Source: Azospirillum rugosum
GTDB lineage: Bacteria; Pseudomonadota; Alphaproteobacteria; Azospirillales; Azospirillaceae
Direction of reading: 5' to 3'
Length of the DNA: 64,000 bases
Assembly (NCBI RefSeq): GCF_017876155.1
Contig: NZ_JAGINP010000014.1
Span: forward strand, 157,028-221,027
Position 1 is the first letter of the stretch. Each line of letters opens with the position of its first letter. The notes below the pieces were generated by a model. It did not search any database. It worked only from the letters and a program-made list of their open reading frames with translations, and was not told the origin of the DNA. Below are positions 35,201-42,910 of this stretch, piece after piece. The translations under genes were made by a program, and so were the position numbers.

Positions 35201-36315
35201 GGCTGGGGCTGGCCGGCGCGCTGGCGCGCATGCCGGGGTTCGGCGAGACGCGGATCGTCATCGCCACCAACCATGATGAGGCCGGGGCCGGCGGGGCGGG
35301 CGTCGCCGCGGTGCTGCTGAAGCCGGTGCGCCAGTCCACGCTGCGCGCGGCGGTGGCCCGCGTCGCCGGCCGCCTGACGCCGGAGTCGGACGACAGCCTG
35401 CCGGAGGAGATCGGCACGGTCGAACCGCCCACGGTGGAGGAGGCGGAGGCCGCCGGCGCCCTGATCCTGGTGGCGGAGGACAACCCGACCAACCAGGTCG
35501 TCATCCGCAAGCAGCTGGAGCAGTTGGGCTTCGCGGCCCTGCTCGTCCCCGACGGCGCGCAGGCCTGGCGGATGCTGCGCGAACGCTCCTTCGGGCTGCT
35601 GCTGACCGACTGCCACATGCCGCAGCTCGACGGCTACGAGCTGGCCCAGCGCCTGCGCGCGGAGGAGCGCGACAGCGGCCGGCGCCTGCCGATCATCGCG
35701 CTGACCGCCAGCGCCCTGATCGGCGAGGCGGAGCGCTGCTTCGCCGCGGGCATGGACGACTACCTGTCGAAGCCGGTGAACATGCAGACGCTGTCGCGCA
35801 CGCTCACGCGCTGGCTGCCGCAGGCCCTGCCGCTGCGCCGGCCGTCGCGGGGAAGCGCGCCGAAGCGCGCCGTCGGCATGGACAAGCGCGCGGACTCAGG
35901 CAAGGATGGTGGCAAGGATACGGGCGTGTGCGGTCCCGTTGGTGTTGCGGCGATCACGGGCGGTGGAACAGTGGGCGCTGAGGGCTTGGCCATCCTCGAC
36001 CTGGACCATGTGGCGGCCACCTTCGGCAGCCTGGACGGCGCGCGCGACCTGCTGGGCTTCTTCCTGGAAACGACCGCCCCGATTCTCGACGAGGTGGAGC
36101 GCGGGCTCGGCCTCGGCGACGCGGAGGAGGGGCGGCGCGCCGCCCACGCGGCGGCCGGTGCGGCGCGCACCGCCGGGGCGAAGGAGCTGGCCAAACTGTG
36201 CTCCGACATCGAGATCCTGGCCGCCAAGGGGCGGGTCGACGCGGCGCGCGAACAGGTCGGCGCGATGCGCGCGGCATTTGGTCGCGTCGAATCCGTCATT
36301 CTGACGAAGTTGTAA
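32287..36315 (+). CDS. Hybrid sensor histidine kinase with four PAS domains
   Basis: A 1342-residue signalling protein. Order: two membrane segments (about 12-32 and 48-68), PAS (140-262), PAS-7-like (272-392), PAS (393-515), PAS-7-like (530-650), HisKA with phosphorylated His675 in AAMSHEIRTPMNG, HATPase with LNLVGNAIKFTERG and DTGIGLD, receiver 1 (905-1020), receiver 2 (1057-1175, Asp1108 in LLLTDCHMP) and a C-terminal Hpt (1238-1342, AAHAAAGAARTAGA). Receiver 1 has Glu at the acceptor position (VVEHDPGRLDG), so it may mimic the phosphorylated state. ATG at 32287 or 32302. The gene heads a cluster with a CheY-like protein and another hybrid kinase; the signal is unknown. Confidence 0.92.
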   Translation: MGGARMVGDRFGVTFRLGAGLVGVAGLSVFTTVLALQAAGLLPAGALPDGLPVLLAPAGIAATVGLGIGVMRGLARRIDLLRRSLRHLVDEVAVTVPLEDAVAAGDEAGRRQLAGPEGALSRMARVMDAVAHEVRHRERALRTSEARFRGLIEGSIQGILIHRNFKPLFVNDAYARIFGFTTAEEVLDLPDLNILVAPEEQGRAWRSYVTLMQGRVPSGVQRLRNLRRDGRTVWVETIDRVVDWMGEPAVQTTVVDVTDRVKAEDQLLETAALLRAAIEAMPSGILMLDQEERIVLYNRRFCELWNLTPAEIDACPTIESFLVYGLERGDFPDADAATFVAERLERLRAGLPYTYERRTMQGRDLEIRGQQRRDGGWVITVTDITDRTRALEALRDSEARFRDLVEGSVQGIVVMRDFKPLFINHAYAAMAGYDDPTELMAGSLLQRLVPPEEYGNLLEWNRLFSSGALTEEMRRRTRMLRHDGTRIWVDLCTRAIDWMGQRAIQLICVDITPQVEAEAALAAKSAQLQALFETMPTGVCVFDRDARAVLHNRLYRELWDYPEELLEVRPTLLELMSFNAVRGDYAERGMNRDVEAAAERAAATMRRGESVDLETVIRDGIVLGIRGTAMPDGGYVYTYADVTERHRAEAALRQAKEHAEEAARAKSTFLAAMSHEIRTPMNGVLGMLEVLERTPLAPDQRGVLSVIRESASALLTIIDDILDFSKIEAGRLRLESVPTSLRDIAEGVVDLLATRAREKRLDLITSVAADAAEPRLGDPVRLRQIMLNLVGNAIKFTERGHIALSVVCRAEGLLRITVTDTGIGLDEEQQGRLFQPFTQADASTTRRFGGTGLGLSICRRLVEMMGGTIGVDSRLGEGSTFWFEVPLPLAGDLADSAAPPLRAAELAGLRVLVADDCGPLRDAFAAALSGAGAQVAVAADAAGGFDALRGALQAGAPFDVAVVEHDPGRLDGLGLAGALARMPGFGETRIVIATNHDEAGAGGAGVAAVLLKPVRQSTLRAAVARVAGRLTPESDDSLPEEIGTVEPPTVEEAEAAGALILVAEDNPTNQVVIRKQLEQLGFAALLVPDGAQAWRMLRERSFGLLLTDCHMPQLDGYELAQRLRAEERDSGRRLPIIALTASALIGEAERCFAAGMDDYLSKPVNMQTLSRTLTRWLPQALPLRRPSRGSAPKRAVGMDKRADSGKDGGKDTGVCGPVGVAAITGGGTVGAEGLAILDLDHVAATFGSLDGARDLLGFFLETTAPILDEVERGLGLGDAEEGRRAAHAAAGAARTAGAKELAKLCSDIEILAAKGRVDAAREQVGAMRAAFGRVESVILTKL

Positions 36316-36431
36316 CCGTCCTAAGGTTGCTCCACAAAGCGTCAGGCTTTATCAGTGTTCTACAGATCGTATTTGCGTCTGAACGTTGACGAGAGCCGCC
36401 GCCGCGCTGGCTCGTCCGGAGGAGGGCTGCG

Positions 36432-36836
36432 ATGGACAAGAAGGCCGTCGATTACGACCAGTACAGGATCCTCGTCATCGAGGATCAGCCCTTCGTCCGC
36501 CGCACCATCATGCAGATCCTGACGCAGATCGGCTTCCGCACCATCGCGGAGGCGGACAACGGCGAGACCGGCATGCAGGAATGCATCCGCTCCAACCCCG
36601 ACATCATCGTCTGCGACATCGACATGAAGCCGGTCAGCGGCCTGCAGTTCCTGGCCAACCTGCGCGCCAGCGGCGAGGTGGGCAACAACCGCACGCCGGT
36701 GGTCTTCCTGACCAACCACACCGAGTCGGAGATCGTGAAGAAGGCGATGGCGCTGGGCGTCAACGGCTTCGTCGTCAAGCCGCCCTCCTTCGGCGCGCTG
36801 AAGGAACGCGTCGACCGGCTGCTGGCCGCACGCTGA
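36432..36836 (+). CDS. Single-domain response regulator (CheY-like)
   Basis: A 134-residue receiver domain: acidic pair in ILVIEDQPFVRR, acceptor Asp in IIVCDIDMKPVSGL, then the switch Thr in VVFLTNHTES and Lys in GFVVKPPSFGALK. No output domain, so it acts by protein interaction or as a phosphate shuttle. It sits between two hybrid kinases, 29 bases before the second. Confidence 0.93.
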   Translation: MDKKAVDYDQYRILVIEDQPFVRRTIMQILTQIGFRTIAEADNGETGMQECIRSNPDIIVCDIDMKPVSGLQFLANLRASGEVGNNRTPVVFLTNHTESEIVKKAMALGVNGFVVKPPSFGALKERVDRLLAAR

Positions 36837-36864
36837 CCCGGCCAGCGGCAGGGGGCCGGCGGCG

Positions 36865-38850
36865 ATGGCCGTGCAGCAGCAACTCGACGCCGTGCTGTCC
36901 GCGGTGGGGCAGGGCGTCCTCGTCCTCGATTCCGATTTCCGCGTCGTCCGGCTGAACGCGGCGGGGCACCGGCTGCTCGACATGCCCATGGCGCTGGCGG
37001 AGCCGGGCGTGCCGGCGCGCGACCTGGTGTGGCACTGCGCGGAGCGGGGCGACTTCGGCCCCGGCGACCCGGCCGAGCTGACGGCGGAATTCCTGGCCCT
37101 GCTGACGCTGCGCGAACCGCAAGCCTTCGAGCACCACCGGCCGGACCGGCGCCTGCTGACCGTGCGGTCGCAGCCGGTGGCGGGCGGCGGCGTCGTCCTG
37201 GCCTACAGCGACGAGACCGACTTCCGCCACGCGGTGGACGACCTGCACGCCGCCAACAGCACGCTGGAACGGTCGGTCGGGGACCATGCCCAGACCATCG
37301 CCCGCCTGTCGGCGGCGGTGGAGGCGGTGAACGGCCGCGTGGAGGAGGCGGTGCGCGACAAGGCGCGCACGCTGGATCTCGTCAACCACGCCCTGCGCGC
37401 CGCCGCCGGGTCGCTGCACGCCCCAGCGCGCGCCCTGCTGGCCGGGCCGCTCGGCCCGGTGGAGCGCGGCCATGTGGGCGACCTGCTGCGCTCGCTCGAT
37501 TCGCTGCGCCTGATCCTGGACGACCTGGGCGACCTCGTCCGGCTCGAATCGGACGAGATCCGGCTGCTCGACAGCCCCTTCACGGTGGAGACGGTGGTCG
37601 GCAGCGCGCTGACCGCTCTGGGGGAGCAGGCGGAGGAGCGGGACATCACCCTGCTGGCGGAGATCGATCCGGCCGTCCCGGCGACCGTGGTCGGCGACGC
37701 CGCCTGGCTGCGGCACGTGCTGGTGGAGCTGGTTGGCCGCGCCGTGCGCGACAACCACGCGGTGGACATCACGCTGCGCGTCACCCCCGCCGGCCTGCCC
37801 GACGGGCGGCAGGGGCTGCGCTTCGCGGTGGGCGACGCCGGTCCGGACGCGGCGGAGGAGCTGCGCGCCTGGCTGACCCAGGGCGTGCCGCCGCTCGACG
37901 GCGCGCTGCGGCGGCAGGGGTGGCGCGGGCTGGGCCTGCACATCTGCCGTCGCCTCGTCGGGCTGATGGGCGGCGAGATCGGGGAGGAGCCGGGTCCCGA
38001 TGGCACCCGCGTCCTCTGGTGCACGGCGGCGCTCCCCGCGCTGGCGGAGGAGCCCGCGGCGGTGGCGGAGCGGCCGCCGCTGACCATCCTGGTGGTCGAG
38101 GACAACCCGGTGAACCAGCGCGTGAACGCCTGGCTGCTGCGCAAGGACGGCCACCGCGTCGCCGTGGTCGGCGACGGGCGGGAGGCGGTGGACCTCGCCG
38201 CCCGGGGCGGTTTCGACGCCGTGCTGATGGACCTCGACATCCCCGGCCTGGACGGCATCGCGGCGACACGGGCGATCCGGGCGCTGCCGGCGCCGCAAGG
38301 GGCGGTGCCGATCATCGCCATCACCTCCAGCGCCCTGCCGGACGACATCGAGCGCTGCCGGGCGGCCGGCATGGACGACCACCTGCCGAAGCCGGTGAAC
38401 CCCGCGGCGCTTGCCCGCGTGCTGGACCGGCTGACCGGCCCGGCGTCCGGCGCCGCCGCGGCGGGGGACGGGGCCGGCGGTGCGGCCGGCGACGGCACTG
38501 ACGGTATGGAGGGCGGCTTCGACGGCGGCGTGCTGGGCGCGCTGGAGGCGGTCATCGGCCGCGGCAAGGTCCTGGAACTGGTCGGCGACTTCCTGGCCCA
38601 CGCGCGGGACGTGGAGGGTCAGCTCGCCATGGCCCGCGACCTGATGGACCCGACCATCTTCGGCGCGGTGACCGGCGAGTTGAAGACCATGGCCGGCACG
38701 GTCGGGCTGACCGGCGTCTATCAGAGCGCCGTGGCGCTGGAACGCGCCGTGCGCAACGGCGACGAGGAGGCGATCGACGCCCAGGCCGCGCTTCTCGCCC
38801 GGCAGATGGCGGCGGGCGTGGAACGGCTGCGGGGGCAATGGGCACAGTGA
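36865..38850 (+). CDS. Degenerate hybrid histidine kinase
   Basis: A 661-residue protein: PAS-7-like domain (1-115), coiled coil (about 120-165), HisKA-like region (170-235), HATPase-like region (275-395), receiver (408-525) and Hpt-like tail (560-661). The phospho-His is present (His175 in LVNHALRAAAG), but the following Glu and the Pro are Ala. The N-box Asn residues are lost (VELVGRAVRDN). The G1 motif is DAGPDA, while GLGLHI is kept. The receiver is normal (Asp456 in VLMDLDIPGLDG). The Hpt-like part (LKTMAGTVGLTG) lacks the His. Autokinase activity is doubtful; a phosphatase or scaffold role is plausible. Confidence 0.85.
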   Translation: MAVQQQLDAVLSAVGQGVLVLDSDFRVVRLNAAGHRLLDMPMALAEPGVPARDLVWHCAERGDFGPGDPAELTAEFLALLTLREPQAFEHHRPDRRLLTVRSQPVAGGGVVLAYSDETDFRHAVDDLHAANSTLERSVGDHAQTIARLSAAVEAVNGRVEEAVRDKARTLDLVNHALRAAAGSLHAPARALLAGPLGPVERGHVGDLLRSLDSLRLILDDLGDLVRLESDEIRLLDSPFTVETVVGSALTALGEQAEERDITLLAEIDPAVPATVVGDAAWLRHVLVELVGRAVRDNHAVDITLRVTPAGLPDGRQGLRFAVGDAGPDAAEELRAWLTQGVPPLDGALRRQGWRGLGLHICRRLVGLMGGEIGEEPGPDGTRVLWCTAALPALAEEPAAVAERPPLTILVVEDNPVNQRVNAWLLRKDGHRVAVVGDGREAVDLAARGGFDAVLMDLDIPGLDGIAATRAIRALPAPQGAVPIIAITSSALPDDIERCRAAGMDDHLPKPVNPAALARVLDRLTGPASGAAAAGDGAGGAAGDGTDGMEGGFDGGVLGALEAVIGRGKVLELVGDFLAHARDVEGQLAMARDLMDPTIFGAVTGELKTMAGTVGLTGVYQSAVALERAVRNGDEEAIDAQAALLARQMAAGVERLRGQWAQ

Positions 38851-38890
38851 TGGGGGCGCAGTGATGGGGGGCGCTGTGATGGGGGCCGCT

Positions 38891-39253
38891 GTGAGCAAGG
38901 AAAGGATGCTGTTTCCGCTGGCGCTGGCGCCGTGCCTGCTGCTGGCCGCCTGCTCGGGCGAGCCGTCCGAATCGGACATGCGCACCCTGGTCGAGGCTCA
39001 CACCCGCAAGGCGCTGGAGGCCAAGGGCCCCCCCGGCTTCCGCCAGTTCGACGAGTTCCGCAAGCAGGGCTGCGTGGACGCGAAGGCCAAGTCCACGGGT
39101 GCAACGGCTGGCGGGGCGCAGTACGACTGCTACTACGCCGCCACTTTCACACCCCAGCCCGGGCGACCGCCGCTCACCGTGAACGGCAAGGGCCGCTTCA
39201 CGCGCACCGACAAGGGCCTGCTGTTCGAGGATCTGGGCGCGCAGCCAAGATGA
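38891..39253 (+). CDS. Lipoprotein of unknown function
   Basis: Encodes about 120 residues with signal sequence MLFPLALAPCLLLAACSGE; lipobox LLAAC predicts attachment through Cys. The mature domain contains GCVDAKAK and AQYDCYYAATF, giving two cysteines that could pair. GTG at 38891 or ATG at 38906 may start translation; upstream, three TGATGGGGG-type repeats complicate the choice. It follows the degenerate kinase by 40 bases. Confidence 0.7.
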   Translation: MSKERMLFPLALAPCLLLAACSGEPSESDMRTLVEAHTRKALEAKGPPGFRQFDEFRKQGCVDAKAKSTGATAGGAQYDCYYAATFTPQPGRPPLTVNGKGRFTRTDKGLLFEDLGAQPR

Positions 39254-39314
39254 TGGGCCGAAATGACCGGCGGGCATCGTCCATGAAGACAATGGGAAGT
39301 CGTCGGTTCGCCGG

Positions 39315-39356
39315 AAAGCGAAACGGCCGGTCATGACCCAAGTCATGAACCGGCCG
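39315..39356 (-). terminator. Terminator of tRNA-Tyr
   Basis: CGGCCGGTTCATGAC and GTCATGACCGGCCG (minus strand, 39324-39356) form a long stem, then TTTCGCTTT. It starts eight bases past the tRNA 3' end. Confidence 0.75.
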
Positions 39357-39363
39357 CGTCCGA

Positions 39364-39449
39364 TGGTGGAAGGGGCTGGATTTGAACCAGCGTACGCTTA
39401 CGCGGGCAGATTTACAGTCTGCTGCCTTTAACCACTCGGCCACCCTTCC
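39364..39449 (-). tRNA. tRNA-Tyr (GTA)
   Basis: An 86-base class II tRNA on the minus strand. Acceptor GGAAGGG pairs with CCCTTCC, anticodon loop CTGTAAA contains GTA, a long variable arm is present (CCGCGTAAGCGTACG), T-loop TTCAAAT, and CCA is encoded. The type II variable arm with GTA identifies tyrosine. Confidence 0.95.
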
Positions 39450-39522
39450 GCTTCATCTCGACGCGGACATCGGAGCCCCGCCGTTCGGTAGGTCCAGGGG
39501 GCCTCCGTCGTGCGGGTGGCGA

Positions 39523-39551
39523 TTACTAGCGGGTGGCGCGGCGGCGGTCAA
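39523..39551 (-). promoter_or_regulatory. Predicted sigma70 promoter of tRNA-Tyr
   Basis: On the minus strand TTGACC (39546-39551), a 17-base spacer and TAGTAA (39523-39528). The tRNA begins 73 bases further on. This explains most of the gap between the tRNA and the FkbM fusion gene. Confidence 0.6.
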
Positions 39552-39591
39552 GCTGCTTTGTGCACGGTTCGCCGGCGAAGTGCAGGCGCTG

Positions 39592-41994
39592 CTAAACCGC
39601 CTCGCGCCAGGACTGCTCCGGGCCGGCGACCGGCGGCAGGCCGGGGACGGGGCAGGGGCGTTCCCGCGGCAGGGCCAGCATGTTGATGGACGCGATGCCG
39701 GGGAAGGCGTCGACGGTGCTGCCCGCGGCGTTGGCCGGGTCGAACAGCGGCACGATGTGCCACCACAGGCGATAGCCGAAGCCCTGGATCAGCGCGATCA
39801 GCCCCGGCGAGCGGTCCGCCCGGTCGTTCTCCACATAGATCGCCGGGCGGCAGCGGGCGATGGTGCGGGCCGCCCCTTCCAGCGCCGCGGCCTCCATGCC
39901 CTCCACGTCGGCCTTCAACAGCGCCAGCCGGTCGAGGCCCAGGCCGTCGATGGTCTCCAGCGGCACCATCTCCCCGTCCAGGCCGCCGACACCGACGCCG
40001 CCGAAGTTGCCGGGGCTGGCGTAGTCCGGCACCGGGATGCCGACGGTGCCCGGCCGGTCGCCCACCGCGGCGTTGTGCAGCACCACGTTGCTCAGGCCGT
40101 TGGCGCGCAGGTTGTGGGCCAGCAGGTCGAACACCACGCGCTGCGGCTCGAAGGCGTGGACGAGGCCGGACGGGCCGACGGTGCGCGCCAGGGGCACGGT
40201 GTGGCTGCCGACGTTCGATCCCGCCTCCACCACCACGTCGCCGGGCGTCAGGACGCTGGCGGCCACCCGGTGCTCCGCCTCCGACCATTCGCCGTAGAGG
40301 CCGAGCGAGCGGCCGACGTAGCCGTCCAAAAGGAAGAAGCGCATCAGCCCGTGCCGGCAGGGCCGCTCCGCGATCACGGGGCCGCCGGGCTCGGCCGGAA
40401 GGCGCACGACCTCCGCCGGGACGGCGATCCGCGTCCGGTCGGGGGAGTCGCCGGCGACGATCTGCGCCTGGATCACCTTGGCGCCGACATGCGGCTCCCC
40501 GGCATCTTCCACCGTGGACGGAAAGGGCAGGCCGGCGCCGGGATGGACGCTGTCGTGCACCAGCACCCGGCCCTGGATGCGCGGCCACAGCCAGTCCGCC
40601 AGGAAGCGCTGGTCCTGCCATCGGTCGGCGTCGACGCGCGCCGCGGCGTCGACGGCGGGCCCGATCGGCGGCAGCAGGCCGGCCACGCCGCCCCACATCC
40701 CCGCCAGCACCAGGTCGGTGTGCCGGACATGGTCGCGCATGACGTGGAAGGGCAGGCCGGAGGCGATCCAGGCGTCCACCGCCGCCTTTTCCCGCGCGGT
40801 CGGGCGGGAATCCACGTCGCGGCAGAGGAAGCGGTCGACCGTGGGGTCGTCGGCGGCCAGGAAGCGCCAGAACAGCCCCTGCACCGGCCCGGACCCCGCG
40901 GGCATCGCCACCAGCTCGGCGCCGAGCGCCGCCAACTCCTCGCGCAGCGGCTGCGGCACGGAATCGTCGTGGTAGATGCGGCAGGTCCAGCCAGGGTAGC
41001 GGAGCGGCACCTCCCGCGCGTTGGCCAGCGCGCCCTGGCGGTAGATGTCCTTCGTGCCCCACAGGCTGAAAGCGACGACGTTGCGGGTCCGCGCGGCGCG
41101 CCCGCTCGGCTCGGCGGGCAAAGGAGGGAAGGCGTCGTGCGCCGCCGCGGCCCGGCGCTGCTTCACCGCCAGCGCGTCCGCCGACCACAGCGCGGCCTCC
41201 GCCGGGTCGCGGATTTCCAGCGCCAGCACCAGCGCGTCGCGCACGCCGGCATGGTCGGGGTCGAGGCGCGCGGCGCGGCGGAGCATGCCCAGCGCCTCCT
41301 CGGTGCGGCCGGCCTTGGTCAGGGCGATGCCCAGGTTGTGCAGGATGAAGGCGTCGCCGGGGTCCAGCGCCGCCGCCCGCCCGTACCCCTCCACCGCCGT
41401 CCCGAACCGGCCGGAATCGAGCTGCGCGGTGGCGAGCAGGAAGCGCAGCTCGGCGCTGTCCGGGCGCAGCCGGATGGCGCGGCGGGCGTCGGCCAGCGCC
41501 GCGGCGTGGCGGTTGCGGACCAGCGCCCCCTCCGCGCGCTGCTGGAGCAGCAGGACGAGGCGACCGGCGCTGTCCTCCCGTTCCGGCGCCAGGGCGCAGG
41601 CGTGGTCCAGCGCGGCGATGGCGGTGTCGGCGTCTTCGCCATGGTGCATGGCAAGCGCGAGCAGGTCCCAGGCGTCGGCGGAGTCCGGGGCCAGCGCCAG
41701 GACGGGGCGCAGGGCCGCCACCACCCCGGCCCAGTCCTCCAGCGCGGCCAGAGCCTTCGCGCGGTCGAACCGGTAGGCGGGGATGCCGCCGGCCGTGCGG
41801 ATGGCGCGGGCGAAGAGGTCAAGCGAGTCGGCGCAGCGCCCCGTCTGGCAGAACAGCACCCCGGTCAGGTGCAGGGTCGGCGCGTGGTCCGGGGCCACCT
41901 CCAGGATGCGCCCGTAGATCGTCTCCGCCTCCGCCAGGCGGCCGGACGCGTGATGGTCGATGGCGATGGAGAGCGCCTCGTCGATGGTCGCCAT
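39592..41994 (-). CDS. TPR - glycosyltransferase-like - FkbM methyltransferase fusion
   Basis: An 800-residue three-part protein. Residues 1-270 are TPR-like helices (IDHHASGRLAEAETIYGRIL and PGDAFILHNLGIALTKAGRT). About 300-500 resembles a glycosyltransferase-like domain, with WGTKDIYRQGALANA and a D-x-D-like LCRDVDSRP near 391. About 575-760 is an FkbM methyltransferase with VVEAGSNVGSHTVPLA, VHAFEPQRVVFDLL and LLKADVEGMEAAAL. Such proteins commonly modify surface polysaccharide or glycans on flagellin. ATG at 41994; monocistronic, converging on nothing. Substrate unknown. Confidence 0.8.
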   Translation of the reverse strand: MATIDEALSIAIDHHASGRLAEAETIYGRILEVAPDHAPTLHLTGVLFCQTGRCADSLDLFARAIRTAGGIPAYRFDRAKALAALEDWAGVVAALRPVLALAPDSADAWDLLALAMHHGEDADTAIAALDHACALAPEREDSAGRLVLLLQQRAEGALVRNRHAAALADARRAIRLRPDSAELRFLLATAQLDSGRFGTAVEGYGRAAALDPGDAFILHNLGIALTKAGRTEEALGMLRRAARLDPDHAGVRDALVLALEIRDPAEAALWSADALAVKQRRAAAAHDAFPPLPAEPSGRAARTRNVVAFSLWGTKDIYRQGALANAREVPLRYPGWTCRIYHDDSVPQPLREELAALGAELVAMPAGSGPVQGLFWRFLAADDPTVDRFLCRDVDSRPTAREKAAVDAWIASGLPFHVMRDHVRHTDLVLAGMWGGVAGLLPPIGPAVDAAARVDADRWQDQRFLADWLWPRIQGRVLVHDSVHPGAGLPFPSTVEDAGEPHVGAKVIQAQIVAGDSPDRTRIAVPAEVVRLPAEPGGPVIAERPCRHGLMRFFLLDGYVGRSLGLYGEWSEAEHRVAASVLTPGDVVVEAGSNVGSHTVPLARTVGPSGLVHAFEPQRVVFDLLAHNLRANGLSNVVLHNAAVGDRPGTVGIPVPDYASPGNFGGVGVGGLDGEMVPLETIDGLGLDRLALLKADVEGMEAAALEGAARTIARCRPAIYVENDRADRSPGLIALIQGFGYRLWWHIVPLFDPANAAGSTVDAFPGIASINMLALPRERPCPVPGLPPVAGPEQSWREAV

Positions 41995-42101
41995 GGTGAC
42001 CTCTTTGGGGGACCTTGCGGGCGGCGAGTGTAGCAAAGGCGGACGCGATTACACGCGTCCGTTACGCCGCGCCCAATGCCTCCGGTCAGCGACCATCCCG
42101 G

Positions 42102-42743
42102 TCAGCGGCCCTTCAGGCCCTCCTCGGCCCGGACGGCGCGGGCGAGCGCGCTCAGCGGGTCGCCCTCCTCGCCGCCGAAGCAGGCCTCGAAATCCTCGCA
42201 CACCTCGCAGTTCGGCGACTTGCACAGCAGCAGCCCCTCGCGTTCGCAGAGCGAGCGGTAGAAGAACTTCTTCCACTTCATGTCGGCGCTGTTGCGCTCG
42301 ACCAGGGCGGGGAAGTGGCGGCGGAACATGGCGTTCAGCTCCCGCCGGCTGGCGAAGCCCATGTCCTGCCAGAGGTGGTTCGGCTCCAGGGACCGGCGGG
42401 CGACGATGGCCGCCAGCCAGACCTCCTCCTCGGCATCGCTGGCGCGGTGGTCGAGCAGGAAGGCGCGCAGGTCCTCCTCCTCGATGGCGTCCTCGCCGGT
42501 GTCGCCTCCGGTGTCGGCGGGCAGGCCGGACAGAAGCGGCGCGTGGTCCGGCGCGTGGCGCGCGACCAGCGCCGCCAGCGCGTCCCGCCCCAGCCCGAGC
42601 GCGTGGGTGAGCGGGCGAACCGGCTCCAGCGCGGCGAGGCCGAGGATGCGGCCGAACAGCAGGCGGTCCAACTCTTCGCCGGACAGCGTATCGAGCGGCG
42701 GTTCAAGCGTACCGGACTCCCCAACAATCATGGTGTCGGTCAT
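42102..42743 (-). CDS. nifQ: NifQ, molybdenum donor for nitrogenase cofactor
   Basis: NifQ carries a Mo-Fe-S cluster and supplies molybdenum to NifEN/NifH for FeMo-cofactor. The 213-residue product ends with the family signature C-x4-C-x2-C-x5-C (Cys174, 179, 182, 188; CKSPNCEVCEDFEACFG), preceded by MKWKKFFYRSLCEREGLLL. N-terminal length is normal. No other nif gene is in the window. I looked for a sigma54 site and a NifA box in the 167 bases upstream and found no clear match. Confidence 0.93.
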   Translation of the reverse strand: MTDTMIVGESGTLEPPLDTLSGEELDRLLFGRILGLAALEPVRPLTHALGLGRDALAALVARHAPDHAPLLSGLPADTGGDTGEDAIEEEDLRAFLLDHRASDAEEEVWLAAIVARRSLEPNHLWQDMGFASRRELNAMFRRHFPALVERNSADMKWKKFFYRSLCEREGLLLCKSPNCEVCEDFEACFGGEEGDPLSALARAVRAEEGLKGR

Positions 42744-42910
42744 GATCGGCGCGCTCCCCTGCGTGGGTGGTGGGAACGAAGGTCATAGGACCAAGCCATC
42801 ATCGTGAACCAATTTTCCGCACCTGCGAAGGGGTTTTTGCGGCCGGCCGGTGGCGTTCTATCTTGTCCCGGATGTGCCTTCACCGATGAACCGTGCTACG
42901 GTTGCAGAGC

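Noticed and set aside
42744..42910. Possible sigma54 promoter for nifQ
   Set aside because: No element with GG and GC ten bases apart, and no TGT-N10-ACA site was found on the minus strand.
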